Source: Prevotella sp. (lineage in GTDB: Bacteria; Bacteroidota; Bacteroidia; Bacteroidales; Bacteroidaceae). From it: a DNA stretch of 44,779 bases. Positions 17,230 to 27,094 of the stretch are shown here, in pieces. Both the position numbers and the translations under genes were made by a program. The notes under the pieces were generated by a model. That model was not told the origin of the DNA. It did no database searches and worked only from the letters and a program-made list of their open reading frames with translations. Numbering within the stretch: the stretch's first letter is position 1; each line of letters begins with the position of its first letter. The stretch lies in the NCBI GenBank assembly GCA_022781445.1, contig JALETQ010000044.1, positions 1 to 44,779 on the forward strand. Reading direction: 5' to 3'.

Positions 17230-18381
17230 TCACATCCGGCGAGGCTGCCCGAAAAAAGACAACAGCAAGGAAGAAACAAACAGAAAGGCTGCCGACACCA
17301 ATGCTGTTTCGATACACGGCGACACCATCAGCAGGCAACCGGCGAGCAGTCCGATTGACACTCCCCACTCCGACGCGAGGAAATAGGTGTTTTGTGCCGT
17401 GGCTCGCTGACAATGATCGCCACTGCGAAAAAGCAACGAGAGCAACAGACTGCCGGCAAGGTTCCACGAACGACCGAGCAGCACCGCCGACAATGCAAAA
17501 AGTGCCGTGCCTCCACGGGCAAGAAACACAGCCAAGAGTGCTGTCAGAAAGGCCACCGCAAGGGACAAACGGTTGTCCTTCTGTTCGGGCCAACGATTGG
17601 AAGCAAACATCGACAAGGCAATACCCAGCAGAAAAAACAACACATAGAAAGCACTGAAGGTGGCGGCCAACAGCAGTCCCACCCCCATACTCATAAGGAG
17701 AGCGGTGACAAACAGACGCCTGCCCTGCACAAGAAAGAAGCGGTCGAGGCTCACCACGCGATGGACTTCATCGGGTACGCGGAAGGGGAAATGTATCGTT
17801 GCCACCGGCAAGAATGCCGCCAACGACAGCCCCACGACGACGAGCCACGGATTGGCGGCACCTTGCAACGGATAGAGGAGGCCTGCCGCCGTGCCGGCTG
17901 CCATGCCTAACCTGCCACACCATGCCGTGAGAAGATTGGCTCGCGAACGGTTGTGCGACTCGCAAACGTCAATGATCAGCGTGCCGCACAGCACCATCTG
18001 TGCCAGTCCGGAGGTCATGCCCGAGAAACCGCGCAACACCATCAGCCACGTCGCATCCGACGATGTCGCCATCGGCAGCCGCACCGTCAGGTAAAATCCG
18101 AGAATGCCTGCCGTGAACAACAGCATCGAAAAAAGACACACTCCGTTGCGACGGAAACGCTGAATGAGGAAGTTGTTGAAGGGGGCGGGCAACAAAATGC
18201 CGACGGCATAGCAACCCATCAGACAGGCAAAGAGGCGATAACCGTCGGGCGAAGTCAAACCCGACGACAGCAAAGACATCGACATATAGACCGCCGACGT
18301 GAGAAAAAAGTGAGCAAGAAGCAACTTGATGAATCCGCGATGCCACAAACGGGCATGAACAGGTGTTACTTGGGTATACAT
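17230..18381 (-). CDS. MFS transporter
   Basis: 383 residues with about twelve hydrophobic helices and short loops, typical of a major facilitator permease. It has the helix 2-3 loop RFRRNG and the charged mid-loop near residues 200-225 (RVPDEVHRVVSLDR). No substrate-specific motif is recognisable. It is somewhat shorter than average (400+). The gap to panB upstream is 136 bp and that to the MsbA-like gene downstream is about 130 bp, so it may be transcribed alone. Confidence 0.85.
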   Translation of the reverse strand: MYTQVTPVHARLWHRGFIKLLLAHFFLTSAVYMSMSLLSSGLTSPDGYRLFACLMGCYAVGILLPAPFNNFLIQRFRRNGVCLFSMLLFTAGILGFYLTVRLPMATSSDATWLMVLRGFSGMTSGLAQMVLCGTLIIDVCESHNRSRANLLTAWCGRLGMAAGTAAGLLYPLQGAANPWLVVVGLSLAAFLPVATIHFPFRVPDEVHRVVSLDRFFLVQGRRLFVTALLMSMGVGLLLAATFSAFYVLFFLLGIALSMFASNRWPEQKDNRLSLAVAFLTALLAVFLARGGTALFALSAVLLGRSWNLAGSLLLSLLFRSGDHCQRATAQNTYFLASEWGVSIGLLAGCLLMVSPCIETALVSAAFLFVSSLLLSFFGQPRRM

Positions 18382-18517
18382 GGTTTACATGATTTGTATT
18401 CTGTCATCATACGAAAACAATACAGAAGGCCCGCGCCCGAAGAACGATACCGGTGCGTCCGACAACGCAAATCCGCCCCTCATCCGAACCGAAGACCGAA
18501 CAATGAAGGCTCACAAT

Positions 18518-19339
18518 TCAATAGGCTTCGTTCTCGTTGGGAAAATCAGACTGCTTCACATCCGTCACATAGTGTTGAATGGCATCGGTCATGACTTCGT
18601 TCAAGTTGGCATAACGACGCAGAAACTTGGGAGAGAAACCCTGTGTCTTGCCCAACATATCATCGACCACCAGTATCTGACCATCGGTTCCCACACCGGC
18701 ACCGATGCCGATGGTGGGACACTTCACGGCATCCGACACCTCGACAGCCAAGGAGGCGGGTACTTTCTCCAACACGATACTGAAACATCCGGCATCGGCC
18801 AGCTGCACGGCATCGGCCATGAGTTTGTCGGCTTCGGCCTGCTTAGTGGCCCGCACGGCGTATGTACCGTATTTATTGATGCTCTGCGGTGTCAGTCCCA
18901 AATGCCCCATCACGGGAATCCCGGCATCGAGAATGCCTTTCACTGTGTCGATGATTTCCCTGCCGCCCTCCAATTTGAGGGCATCACAACCACTTTCCTT
19001 CATGATGCGGATGGCATTCTTCAATCCTTCATGACGATCGATCTGATAACTGCCGAACGGCATATCACAAACCACCAAAGCCCGATTGACGGCACGCACC
19101 ACCGAACAGGCATGATAAATCATCTGATCGACCGTGATGGGCAGCGTGGTCACGTTGCCCGCCATGACATTGGAGGCGGAATCACCCACGAGGATGCCGT
19201 CTACACCCGCCCTGTCAACGATGGTTGCCGTGGTGTAATCGTAGGATGTGAGCATGGAAATCTTCTCGCCCTTCTGCTTCATCTCCATGAAACGATGGGT
19301 CGTTACTTTTCTCGAATCGCTTACTAAATATCCGGCCAT
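18518..19339 (-). CDS. panB: 3-methyl-2-oxobutanoate hydroxymethyltransferase
   Basis: First committed step of pantothenate synthesis: adds a hydroxymethyl group from methylene-tetrahydrofolate to 2-oxoisovalerate, giving ketopantoate. 273 residues, normal length. Family motifs are complete: [32 protein letters not shown] (Mg and substrate site), [28 protein letters not shown] and [15 protein letters not shown]. No panC or panD neighbours are in the window. Own promoter at 19367-19399. Confidence 0.97.
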   Translation of the reverse strand: MAGYLVSDSRKVTTHRFMEMKQKGEKISMLTSYDYTTATIVDRAGVDGILVGDSASNVMAGNVTTLPITVDQMIYHACSVVRAVNRALVVCDMPFGSYQIDRHEGLKNAIRIMKESGCDALKLEGGREIIDTVKGILDAGIPVMGHLGLTPQSINKYGTYAVRATKQAEADKLMADAVQLADAGCFSIVLEKVPASLAVEVSDAVKCPTIGIGAGVGTDGQILVVDDMLGKTQGFSPKFLRRYANLNEVMTDAIQHYVTDVKQSDFPNENEAY

Positions 19340-19366
19340 GATTTCTTTTCTTTATGATTGTGGGAT

Positions 19367-19399
19367 GCAAAGGTACACCTTTTATCCGATTGGCGACAA
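19367..19399 (-). promoter_or_regulatory. Promoter of panB
   Basis: On the minus strand TTG (19399-19397), 21 bases, then TACCTTTGC (19375-19367); leader about 20-25 nt. Confidence 0.7.
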
Positions 19400-19462
19400 C
19401 TTATCGGCAACATTTCGGACTTTTCATTCCCTTTCCTCCCCGAACAGCATCTTTGGCCGTTT

Positions 19463-19560
19463 CTTTGTCTTGACGTAGTCCGTTACGTCTGCAACAAAGC
19501 GACAATCCATCCGATCGACAGCCAAACGGGCTCCACTCGGAACCTGATGAACGATCCGGG
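19463..19560. repeat. Hairpin-forming intergenic element, copy 1 of 3
   Basis: Core 19463-19499: CTTTGT...ACAAAG closes an outer stem and GACGTA...TACGTC an inner stem around GTCCGT. It shares TGACGTAGTCCG and CTGCAACAA with the copy at 20884-20920, and the following segment (CCATCCG...ACTCGGAACC) aligns with both other copies. It lies in the divergent gap between panB and the asparaginase gene (19340-19717); apart from the two promoters nothing else is seen in that gap. Confidence 0.55.
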
Positions 19561-19667
19561 CTGAAAAGACGGGCAAACAGCCTACTTCCGCACACACCTG
19601 CCACGGTGACCCCTATCCCTGCACGTTAAATTTTTCGCTTTTATGCCGATGTTACACCTTTTTTGTG

Positions 19668-19676
19668 TAAGTTTGC
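19668..19676 (+). promoter_or_regulatory. Probable -7 element of the asparaginase gene
   Basis: TAAGTTTGC matches TAnnTTTG and lies 42 bp before the ATG at 19718. A TTG at the right distance is not seen, so it is a weaker assignment. Confidence 0.5.
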
Positions 19677-19717
19677 AAGTGAAATCAACCTTAAGAGACT
19701 TATTTTTATTACACACT

Positions 19718-20755
19718 ATGATGAAACGCAACGAGAAAGTATTGTTGATTTACACCGGAGGAACGATTGGAATGGGACGCAATGCGCTCACGGGTGCGCT
19801 CGAACCGCTTGACTTCGAACACCTCATCGTCAATGTTCCCGAGCTGGCGTACCTCAAGACGAAGGTGGAAACCCATCAATTCACACCGCCTATCGACTCC
19901 AGCGACATGTCGCCCCGCAACTGGGCGGAGATTGTCCGCATCATCGCCGGCTCCTACAACGACTACGACGGTTTCGTGATTCTCCACGGAACCGACACGA
20001 TGGCATACACCGCTTCGGCCTTATCGTTCATGCTCGAAAACCTCACCAAGCCCGTCATCCTCACCGGAAGCCAGCTGCCCATCGGTATGCCGCGCACCGA
20101 CGGCAAGGAAAATCTTGTGACAAGCATCGAACTGGCTGCCGCACACCACGAAGACGGTACGCCATTCGTTCCGGAAGTGTGCATCTTTTTCAACGGAAAA
20201 TTGCTGAGAGGCAACCGGGCCACCAAGCTCAATGCCGATGAGTTCAACGCTTTCGACTCTTTCAACTATCCTCATCTGTGCGACGCGGGCATCAACTTCG
20301 TATTTCATCAACACCACATCCTGACACCCGACTTCGACAAACCGATGATTCCTCACTTGAATATGGATACGGGTGTCTTCGTGTTTTCGCTCTTTCCGGG
20401 CATCCGGGAAGAAACCGTCAAACACCTTTTGTCCACACCCACCATCCATTCCATCGTTATGCGCTCCTACGGCAGCGGAAACGCTCCGCAACATCCGTGG
20501 CTACACAACATACTGAAGGAAACCTACGATAAAGGTGTCACCGTGGTAAACATCAGCCAATGTCTGGCAGGAAGCGTGGAAATGGGACGCTACGACACGG
20601 GATACCAAATCAAGAGTACGGGTGTCATCAGCGGATACGACAGCACCGTCGAGAGTGCCGTGACCAAACTGATGTTCCTGAGAGCCAGATACGGCGATCC
20701 GCAGTTGATACGCAACGGCATGAACACCTGCCTTTGCGGCGAAATCACCCTTTGA
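19718..20755 (+). CDS. ansA: Type I (cytoplasmic) L-asparaginase
   Basis: Hydrolyses L-asparagine to aspartate and ammonia. 345 residues without a signal peptide. Catalytic threonine in IYTGGTIGMG (T16) and the second active-site block GFVILHGTDTMAYTAS (T92-D93), followed by the conserved LTGSQLPIGMPRTDGKENL. The tail SQCLAGSVEMGRYDTG is typical of AnsA. Two ATGs in tandem (19718 and 19721) are possible starts; an upstream in-frame ATG at 19643 precedes the promoter and is not used. Confidence 0.95.
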   Translation: MMKRNEKVLLIYTGGTIGMGRNALTGALEPLDFEHLIVNVPELAYLKTKVETHQFTPPIDSSDMSPRNWAEIVRIIAGSYNDYDGFVILHGTDTMAYTASALSFMLENLTKPVILTGSQLPIGMPRTDGKENLVTSIELAAAHHEDGTPFVPEVCIFFNGKLLRGNRATKLNADEFNAFDSFNYPHLCDAGINFVFHQHHILTPDFDKPMIPHLNMDTGVFVFSLFPGIREETVKHLLSTPTIHSIVMRSYGSGNAPQHPWLHNILKETYDKGVTVVNISQCLAGSVEMGRYDTGYQIKSTGVISGYDSTVESAVTKLMFLRARYGDPQLIRNGMNTCLCGEITL

Positions 20756-20783
20756 CAAATATCAACTCCCTTCGGACTTCTTC

Positions 20784-20990
20784 TTAGCCCCAATCGGTCA
20801 TCAGACCGTTTTGGTCCTACATTTCATGGCATTCATGATTCTTTCCGGCCGTTTTTGTCCGCTTGCCGGCAGCCTGTATGTTGCCTTGTCCTGACGTAGT
20901 CCGCCACGACTGCAACAAGACAACGAGCCTCCGGCCGACAAGCCAACAAAACCGATTCGGAATCCAATAACCGATTGGGGTTGGGCAGAA
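20784..20990. repeat. 3'-flanking inverted-repeat element enclosing hairpin element copy 2
   Basis: Opens with TTAGCCCCAATCGGTCATCA (20784-20803), which continues into GACCG, and closes with ACCGATTGGGG (20970-20980); CCCCAATCGGT and ACCGATTGGGG are exact inverted repeats about 190 bp apart. Inside it, 20884-20920 is copy 2 of the TGACGTAGTCCG hairpin element, closed by CTTGT...ACAAG. It begins 28 bp after the asparaginase stop. Confidence 0.65.
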
Positions 20991-21090
20991 AAAGTTTTTC
21001 TGCCCAACCGTTCATAAGATACTGCAGCATTTCACTTCATTTTCCTGATGTCTTCTGATTTTTTTTGCACTCATGGTACACAAAATCAAA

Positions 21091-21193
21091 CACCGCATCA
21101 GTAAAAAAAATGGCATGACACAGCGGCATCACATCTTCCGGAGCATGTCACGTTTCATCCGGCATGACCATTTATATATTATGGTATGACCAA
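21091..21193. promoter_or_regulatory. Cluster of GGCATGAC-like direct repeats upstream of rubrerythrin
   Basis: GCATGACA (21113), GCATCACA (21126), GCATGTCA (21143), GCATGACC (21162) and GTATGACC (21184), with a weaker GCATCAGT at 21095. Spacing is irregular (13-22 bp). They could be operator half-sites of an oxidative-stress regulator or remnants of a repeat. The rest of 20991-21276 is AT-rich and shows no gene. Confidence 0.35.
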
Positions 21194-21276
21194 GGAGGAA
21201 GATGACGAAATGAAAAATAAGCCGCTTTATTTGTAAAAATTCCAACTTAAACATGAGGTATTTGGAATTTATTGTT

Positions 21277-21421
21277 TATCTTTGCAGAAGACAGGCTGCG
21301 CCTCGGCAATCTGAAAGAACTTACATTGCACTCGACTTGCGCTGTCTTTGCAGAAGACAGGCTGCGCCTCGGCAATCTGAAAGAACTTTCATTGCACTCG
21401 ACTTGCGCTGTCTTTGCCACA
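21277..21421 (+). repeat. 66-bp tandem duplication carrying promoter -7 motifs
   Basis: Units 21281-21346 and 21347-21412 differ by one base (CTTACATTG versus CTTTCATTG). Each begins TTTGCAGAAGACAGGCTGCG and ends GCACTCGACTTGCGCTGTC; a third TTTGC follows at 21413. The first is preceded by TATC, giving TATCTTTGC (21277-21285), a full -7 box; the later ones read TGTCTTTGC. The region supplies the rubrerythrin gene's promoter, possibly with several start points. Confidence 0.75.
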
Positions 21422-21506
21422 TATTCGATGGCCGGAGAGCGACTTCGGCAACACGAAAAAAAGAAGACCGAACGTGTACAATTCATTATAACTTAACAAA
21501 AACAAT

Positions 21507-22046
21507 ATGAAAGATTTGAAAGGAACTAAGACAGAGCAAAACCTCAGAGAGGCTTTTGCCGGTGAATCAATGGCTCGCAACAAGTACACTTACTGGGCAT
21601 CGAAAGCCAAAAAAGACGGTTATGTGCAAATGGCTGCCATCTTTGAAGAAACTGCCAACAATGAAAAAGAACACGCCAAAATGTGGTTTAAGCTGCTGGA
21701 AGGCGGAATCAAGGAAACTCCCGAGAACCTGAAAATGGCTGCCGAAGGTGAAAACTACGAGTGGACGGATATGTATGACCGCATGGCTCGCGAAGCTGAA
21801 GAAGAAGGCTTCAAAGACATTGCCTACAAATTCCGCATGGTTGCTGCCATCGAACGTCATCACGAAGAACGCTACCGCAAGCTGTTGAAGAACATCGAAG
21901 ACCGCATTGTCTTCTCAAGAGATGGCGAAAGCGTATGGCAATGCCGCAACTGCGGTCACATCATCATCGGCAAAGCTGCCCCCAACATTTGCCCGGTATG
22001 CGACCATCCGCAAAGCTACTTCGAACTGAGAGCCGAAAATTACTAA
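21507..22046 (+). CDS. rbr: Rubrerythrin
   Basis: Non-haem diiron peroxidase protecting anaerobes from hydrogen peroxide. 179 residues. The N-terminal four-helix ferritin-like domain has the iron ligands in [29 protein letters not shown] and [15 protein letters not shown]. The C-terminal rubredoxin domain has CRNCGH (first CxxC) and CPVCDHP (second CxxC) for the single iron. Slightly shorter than classic Desulfovibrio rubrerythrin (about 191). Monocistronic: repeat-rich promoter region upstream and a terminator 68 bp downstream. Confidence 0.97.
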   Translation: MKDLKGTKTEQNLREAFAGESMARNKYTYWASKAKKDGYVQMAAIFEETANNEKEHAKMWFKLLEGGIKETPENLKMAAEGENYEWTDMYDRMAREAEEEGFKDIAYKFRMVAAIERHHEERYRKLLKNIEDRIVFSRDGESVWQCRNCGHIIIGKAAPNICPVCDHPQSYFELRAENY

Positions 22047-22113
22047 TCGGGAAAAGGAACAAAGGACTTCCATATCCCGCAATTCAGTACATTCACGACC
22101 GACCTTCCCATCG

Positions 22114-22141
22114 AAAACCGACAGGGGAGGCCGGTTTTTTT
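22114..22141 (+). terminator. Intrinsic terminator of rubrerythrin
   Basis: AACCGAC (22116-22122) can pair with GCCGGTT (22130-22136) across a short purine loop, with one mismatch, and runs into a stretch of seven T. Confidence 0.7.
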
Positions 22142-22160
22142 GAGCATTCACGAACACCCG

Positions 22161-22253
22161 TTAAGCCCAAATCGTTTCGTCTGCCGGCCGGAAAGTGACA
22201 TGAGCGACAGGAAATGTATAAACAAACGCTCTCATGACCGATTTGGTTTAAGG
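22161..22253. repeat. 3'-flanking inverted-repeat element
   Basis: TTAAGCCCAAATCG (22161-22174) at one end and ATGACCGATTTGGTTTAAG (22234-22252) at the other form an imperfect inverted repeat around a ~60-bp centre. The right end matches those of the elements at 29685 and 33439. Confidence 0.6.
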
Positions 22254-22452
22254 CCGGATCATGGCGACATGGGGCATGAACCGCGTAGTCCGAAACTGTC
22301 ATGGAAGGCTCCAAAAGAGGGGTTGGTATGATTCCTAACCGTTACACCTTCCGTTAACGAGAGTGTAATTTTGCTTTCGGGTACGGATGTTCATGACCTA
22401 TTTGGCCCACCTCGAGGGGAACTTCAACAACACTGCCGAAGATCTGCAACAC

Positions 22453-22540
22453 AAAACCTGCCCTTTCACCCGATAAAACCTATCCTTTTGAGCCGCAAAA
22501 GCCGCCCTTTTGTATCAGAATTCGAGCCTTTTCACCAAAG
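22453..22540. repeat. 22-bp-period tandem repeat array, four units
   Basis: Units start at 22453, 22475, 22497 and 22519. The first three begin AAAACC or AAAAGC, then reach CCTTT(T); the core AAAACCTGCCCTTT is the reverse complement of the core in the array at 37240. The fourth unit keeps only GAGCCTTTTCACC. It lies between convergent rubrerythrin (plus) and the metallophosphoesterase gene (minus). An isolated TAATTTTGC at 22366 looks like a promoter -7 box but no gene follows it. The remainder of 22254-22687 shows nothing else. Confidence 0.75.
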
Positions 22541-22687
22541 GAACGGGCAACAGGCGTGTAACCGTCTGGCACGACACCACTTACGCAACAAACAGGAAGT
22601 ATTGACCGTACTGATGGTCAGAAAAGGGAAAAGGGTTGGAAAGAAAAGGCGGAAAAAAGAGAAAAGGAAGGCGGAAGGAACGGAGGA

Positions 22688-23776
22688 CTACCGACGACGC
22701 AAAGTGATGACTACATATTCGGAGCGGGTACCGATGCGGAATTTGCCTCCCCAAATACCCAAACCCGAACTGACATAATAAGAGGTATTGCCTTTGCGCA
22801 GATAGCCGTGCGACTTTTCGTAAATCATATCCGTTACAAGAGAGACCGGCCACATCTGTCCGCGGTGGGTATGACCGCTCAACTGCAGGTCGATGCCTGC
22901 CCGTCGGGCTTGCTCAAGCGCGTAGGGTTGGTGGTCGAGCAACACCAGATACTTTTGCTTATCGACACCCGATAGGAGCTTGTTCAAACTTTGGCGATGT
23001 CGGTTCGAGCGGTCATCACGTCCGATGATGGTCAGTGGCCCACACACTTCACTGCTGTCGCGCAGCAGGCGGATACCGGCTTGTCGATAAAAACGCTCGG
23101 CACGGTCGGCACCGGCAAAATACTCGTGGTTGCCAAAGACGGCATAAACAGGTACACGGATGGCGCGCAACTCTTCAGCCATGCCCTCGTCAAGGAGCGG
23201 CCGCACGCTGTTGTCGATGATGTCGCCGGCAATCAGCACTACATCGGGGTTCGCGCTGTTGATGAGCTTCACCCACCGATGCAACGTTTGGCGGTCATGA
23301 TGGTAACCAAGATGCAAGTCGCTCACCATCACCAGCCGCACTTCGTCTTTGGGAAGAGGATTGGCAGTGGTCAGTTCAATATCTACTCGCTGTTTATGAA
23401 GATAACGCAAATGACCGTAAACGAAAACCGCCGTCATCAGAAGGGTAATCGCCAGAGCGGTGATGCCGTTGTGACAGAGCCACGTCCGAGGCACGATGCC
23501 CACCAGTCTGCCTACGTCCAGAAGGAGGAAAGTCATCACGAGATAGAGCATGATCATCAGTGATGACGTGCCGATCTCGTATATCCATGTACCAACCGAC
23601 AGCGGAAGGCGATCGGGAACGCGCATGAGTGTGGGAATGATGAGCAGAAAACAGGTCGCAAGAGTCACCACTGCCGTCACCTTGAGCCACACAGCCCAAG
23701 GCAAGAGACACCAAATGTGCCACAGACAGTAGAGCAACCCCAAGACGGGGAGCATCAAAAAGAGTACGAACGGCAT
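22688..23776 (-). CDS. Membrane metallophosphoesterase (YkuE-like)
   Basis: 362 residues. Four hydrophobic helices in the first ~125 residues, then a calcineurin-like phosphoesterase domain with its full metal site: VMVSDLHLGY, VLIAGDIIDN, VFGNHEYF, VLLDHQP and LSGHTHRGQ. Relatives include UDP-2,3-diacylglucosamine hydrolase-type and YkuE-type enzymes; the true substrate is not clear. It follows cdsA by 14 bp, so it is probably the last gene of the rsfS-ftsH-cdsA operon and may act on membrane phospholipid or lipid A intermediates. Confidence 0.9.
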   Translation of the reverse strand: MPFVLFLMLPVLGLLYCLWHIWCLLPWAVWLKVTAVVTLATCFLLIIPTLMRVPDRLPLSVGTWIYEIGTSSLMIMLYLVMTFLLLDVGRLVGIVPRTWLCHNGITALAITLLMTAVFVYGHLRYLHKQRVDIELTTANPLPKDEVRLVMVSDLHLGYHHDRQTLHRWVKLINSANPDVVLIAGDIIDNSVRPLLDEGMAEELRAIRVPVYAVFGNHEYFAGADRAERFYRQAGIRLLRDSSEVCGPLTIIGRDDRSNRHRQSLNKLLSGVDKQKYLVLLDHQPYALEQARRAGIDLQLSGHTHRGQMWPVSLVTDMIYEKSHGYLRKGNTSYYVSSGLGIWGGKFRIGTRSEYVVITLRRR

Positions 23777-23790
23777 GAAAAGCAGCTGGT

Positions 23791-24660
23791 TTACAACATC
23801 GAAGAGATGGTAAAAATGTAGATAACGGCAGCCGGAATTGCCATCAGCGCAGAGTCGAAGCGGTCGAGCATACCGCCATGACCGGGCAGGATGTTGCCAC
23901 TGTCCTTGACTCCGAGGGTACGCTTGAAGAGTGATTCAACCAAATCGCCCAACGTACCGAACACCGTCACGACCAAGCCCAAACCCAGCCACTGCCACGT
24001 TGTGAGCATGGATACGCCGGTTTCGCCCGACGAATCGAAACGGGAAATGAGCCAAGCCGCCAACAACACGAACAGGCCACCGCCGATACAGCCTTCCCAA
24101 CTCTTGGCGGGCGAGATGCGGGGAAAGAGCTTGTGGCGGCCCAGCAACGAACCGGCACAATAGGCTCCCGTATCGCTGACCCACAAAAACACAAAAACAC
24201 TCAAGGGCAACAGGTAGTTGTAACCAATCTGTTGGTGATTGGGCGAGGAGGCAAACGCCAGCACATTGATCATCGACAACGGCAACGCGATATACATCTG
24301 CGAAAGCATGGTGTACGCCCAGTTGTTGATCGGATTGGCAGCCTTGGTGTATAGCTCTGAAATCATGAGATAAACGACCGTGATGAGATAGGGAATGAAA
24401 GCCTCTGTCGACACATAGCCGACACAGAATCCTGCCACGGTGAGGAAGAAATACACTCCGGCAACACAGCTGATGAACCGGTTGATGCGTATATCCTTGC
24501 CATCATTGACCAGTCCCCCATACTCCCAGATAGTCATACCGGTGACGAGTGCAAAGAGAATCATCATGGCAAAGGGGCGGTAGAAACTCGTGACTACGAT
24601 GGCAACGTAGAGAAATCCCGTGATGGCTCTAACGATTAAATTCTTTTGTTTGTCGGTCAT
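23791..24660 (-). CDS. cdsA: Phosphatidate cytidylyltransferase
   Basis: Makes CDP-diacylglycerol from phosphatidic acid and CTP, the branch point of phospholipid synthesis. 289 residues, about eight membrane helices. The C-terminal family signature is complete: SLFKRTLGVKDSGNILPGHG followed by GMLDRFDS. It starts 11 bp after ftsH and is followed after 14 bp by the metallophosphoesterase. Confidence 0.96.
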   Translation of the reverse strand: MTDKQKNLIVRAITGFLYVAIVVTSFYRPFAMMILFALVTGMTIWEYGGLVNDGKDIRINRFISCVAGVYFFLTVAGFCVGYVSTEAFIPYLITVVYLMISELYTKAANPINNWAYTMLSQMYIALPLSMINVLAFASSPNHQQIGYNYLLPLSVFVFLWVSDTGAYCAGSLLGRHKLFPRISPAKSWEGCIGGGLFVLLAAWLISRFDSSGETGVSMLTTWQWLGLGLVVTVFGTLGDLVESLFKRTLGVKDSGNILPGHGGMLDRFDSALMAIPAAVIYIFTISSML

Positions 24661-24671
24661 AAGGGCTTGAT

Positions 24672-26663
24672 TTACGCTTCCGAACGGCTGATTTCGACAT
24701 CGTCGGATGCCGGACGTTCTTCAACGGGTTCGACAGTTCGGGATTCTTTGGTATCGTCGTTCATGATTTCCTGCGAGCGACTGACCCAAGGACGCTTGCC
24801 GAATATCTTCTCGACATCCTCGGCGAATATCACTTCGGAGCGGATGAGCATTTCCGTGAGCGCATTGTGTCCCTCCTTGTGTTCCATGAGGATGCGCTTG
24901 GCACGGTCATATTGCTCGTTGACCATCTGCAACACTTCATCATCAATGACCTTGGCAGTGGTTTCCGAATAAGGACGCTGAAACTGTTCTTGATTGTTGT
25001 AGTAACAAATATTGGGCAGTTTGTCGCTCATGCCAGCATAGGCAATCATGCCGAAAGCGCTCTTGGTGGCTCTTTCGAGGTCATTCATGGCACCGGTCGA
25101 GATGCGTCCGGCAAACAATTCCTCGGCTGCCCGACCGCCCATGAGGGCACACATCTCGTCGAGCATTTCCTGCTTGGTGGTGATCTGTCGTTCTTCGGGA
25201 AGATACCATGCGGCACCGAGTGCCCTGCCACGGGGCACAATGGACACTTTGATGAGCGGATTGGCATGTTCGCAGAACCATGACACGGTGGCATGACCGG
25301 CTTCGTGGAGGGCAATGGTGCGTTTTTCCTGTGCCGTCATCACCTTGGTTTTCTTCTCCAATCCACCGATGATGCGGTCGACGGCATCGAGGAAGTCCTG
25401 TTTGCCCACGCTCTTGGCATCGCGACGGGCAGCGATCAGTGCCGCCTCATTGCAGACATTGGCGATATCGGCTCCCGAGAAACCCGGTGTCTGACGCGAA
25501 AGCAGGTCGACATCGACCGACTTATCTATCTTGACAGGCTTGAGATGCACATGAAATATCTCCTTACGCTCGTTCAGATCGGGCAGATCGACGTGAATTT
25601 CGCGGTCGAAACGTCCGGCACGGAGCAACGCTTTGTCGAGCATGTCGACACGGTTGGTGGCTGCCAGAATGATGACACCGCTGTTCGTGCCGAAGCCATC
25701 CATCTCGGTGAGCAGCGCATTGAGCGTATTTTCGCGTTCATCGTTGCCCCCCATCGACGGATTCTTCGAACGCGCGCGGCCTACGGCATCGATTTCGTCG
25801 ATGAAAATGATGCAGGGCGACTTCTCTTTGGCTTGTCTGAAGAGGTCGCGCACACGGCTTGCCCCCACACCGACGAACATTTCGACGAAATCGCTACCGC
25901 TCATGGAGAAGAATGGTACACCGGCTTCACCGGCCACAGCCTTCGCCAGCAGGGTTTTTCCGGTTCCCGGAGGACCTACGAGCAATGCTCCCTTGGGAAT
26001 TTTACCACCCAAATCGGTATATTTCTTGGGATTCTTGAGAAATTCAACGATTTCCTGCACCTCCTGCTTGGCACCCGCCTGACCGGCAACATCCTTGAAC
26101 GTGATGCCAAGGTCGTCACCTTTTTCATACATACGTGCCTTCGATTTGCCAACGTTGAAGACACCCCCGGGACCTCCGGAGCCTCCTCCCATGCGACGCG
26201 AGAGGAAGTAGAGCATCACAATGAGGAAGATAAAGGGCGAGAAATTGATGAGCAGGGTAATGAGTTCGTTGCCCTTTTTATTTTCGAAATTATAATTTCC
26301 GTTGAATCGCTTGGCTGTGACGGCTTGGTTGAGGAAAGCTTCCACCTGCTCGACGGAACCGTATTCGACAACAAGATACGGATGGGTACCCGTTTGCTTG
26401 GTGCCGGCTTTGAAGATTTCGCGGATGTATTGCGGCTTGACATACATCTTGAGCGTCTTCTCTTCATTATTGATGGTCACCTCAGAGGCATAGCCTTTCA
26501 TGACCAATCGCTTGAATTCGGTGTATGTACTCTCTTTGCTGATGCCTCCTTTGCTGTTGCCTTGACCGGTGAAGAACGCCACCACCAATCCCACAATGAT
26601 GAGCATGTAAATCCAATTCATGTTGAATTTGGGCATCGAGGGCTTATTTTTGTTTTCGTCCAT
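24672..26663 (-). CDS. ftsH: ATP-dependent zinc metalloprotease FtsH
   Basis: Membrane-bound AAA+ protease that degrades misfolded membrane proteins and short-lived regulators. 663 residues. Helices at about 15-32 and 135-153 flank a periplasmic domain; a Gly-rich linker leads to the AAA domain with Walker A GPPGTGKT (230-237), Walker B IIFIDE (285-290) and the second region of homology [20 protein letters not shown]. The zinc protease motif HEAGH is at 453-457 and the third ligand lies in AMNDLERAT (D528). The C-terminal tail is acidic. It lies between rsfS and cdsA, an arrangement common in Bacteroidetes. Confidence 0.98.
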   Translation of the reverse strand: MDENKNKPSMPKFNMNWIYMLIIVGLVVAFFTGQGNSKGGISKESTYTEFKRLVMKGYASEVTINNEEKTLKMYVKPQYIREIFKAGTKQTGTHPYLVVEYGSVEQVEAFLNQAVTAKRFNGNYNFENKKGNELITLLINFSPFIFLIVMLYFLSRRMGGGSGGPGGVFNVGKSKARMYEKGDDLGITFKDVAGQAGAKQEVQEIVEFLKNPKKYTDLGGKIPKGALLVGPPGTGKTLLAKAVAGEAGVPFFSMSGSDFVEMFVGVGASRVRDLFRQAKEKSPCIIFIDEIDAVGRARSKNPSMGGNDERENTLNALLTEMDGFGTNSGVIILAATNRVDMLDKALLRAGRFDREIHVDLPDLNERKEIFHVHLKPVKIDKSVDVDLLSRQTPGFSGADIANVCNEAALIAARRDAKSVGKQDFLDAVDRIIGGLEKKTKVMTAQEKRTIALHEAGHATVSWFCEHANPLIKVSIVPRGRALGAAWYLPEERQITTKQEMLDEMCALMGGRAAEELFAGRISTGAMNDLERATKSAFGMIAYAGMSDKLPNICYYNNQEQFQRPYSETTAKVIDDEVLQMVNEQYDRAKRILMEHKEGHNALTEMLIRSEVIFAEDVEKIFGKRPWVSRSQEIMNDDTKESRTVEPVEERPASDDVEISRSEA

Positions 26664-26740
26664 GTGTTGTTTGGTTATACATTAGGATGATAATCGAACG
26701 TTGATTCAACGCTCTGTGTCGATGACAAGTCTTGCAAATA

Positions 26741-27094
26741 TCAGTCCTCGTCGGCAAATGCTGTCATTTTGGCATCCTCCCAGAGGTGTTCGATGTCATA
26801 GAAAGCACGTGTTTCGGGCAGGAAAATGTGAACCATCACGTCGCCATAATCCATTGCCACCCACTGCGAAAGTCCCACACCGACGGTGCGGATGGGTTTC
26901 TCACCCGCCTTCACGCGAGCCGTCTCTTCCACCGAATCGGCAATGGCTTCGACCTGCTGGGGTGAATTTCCCTGACAGATCACGAAGAATCGACACACGG
27001 CACCATCGATTTTATCCATGTCGATGGTCACGATTCCTTTTCCTTTCTTTTCTTGAATTCCCTCTACAATCGTTTCAACTAAGTTTTTTATCAT
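26741..27094 (-). CDS. rsfS: Ribosomal silencing factor RsfS
   Basis: Binds uL14 on the large ribosomal subunit and blocks subunit joining in stationary phase. 117 residues from MIKNLVETIVEGIQEKKGKG. The family's conserved parts are present: VTIDMDKIDGAVCRFFVICQGNS, VEAIADSVEE and the WVAMDYGDVMVHIF stretch. The start at 27094 is used because 29 upstream in-frame residues are not family-like. First gene of the operon with ftsH, cdsA and the phosphoesterase; its 77-bp gap to ftsH has no clear terminator. Confidence 0.95.
   Translation of the reverse strand: MIKNLVETIVEGIQEKKGKGIVTIDMDKIDGAVCRFFVICQGNSPQQVEAIADSVEETARVKAGEKPIRTVGVGLSQWVAMDYGDVMVHIFLPETRAFYDIEHLWEDAKMTAFADED

Noticed and set aside
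21281..21412. 66-bp repeat as three 22-bp units of the array class
   Set aside because: 66 is 3 x 22, but the three thirds do not resemble each other, so I treat it as a separate repeat.
22371..22778. 135-codon plus frame after rubrerythrin
   Set aside because: Runs through a 22-bp array and into the antisense of the phosphoesterase gene; low-complexity lysine/arginine content, no domain.
25293..26690. Plus-strand open frame of 465 codons
   Set aside because: Mirror of ftsH; high-GC third positions in the true gene keep the opposite frame open.
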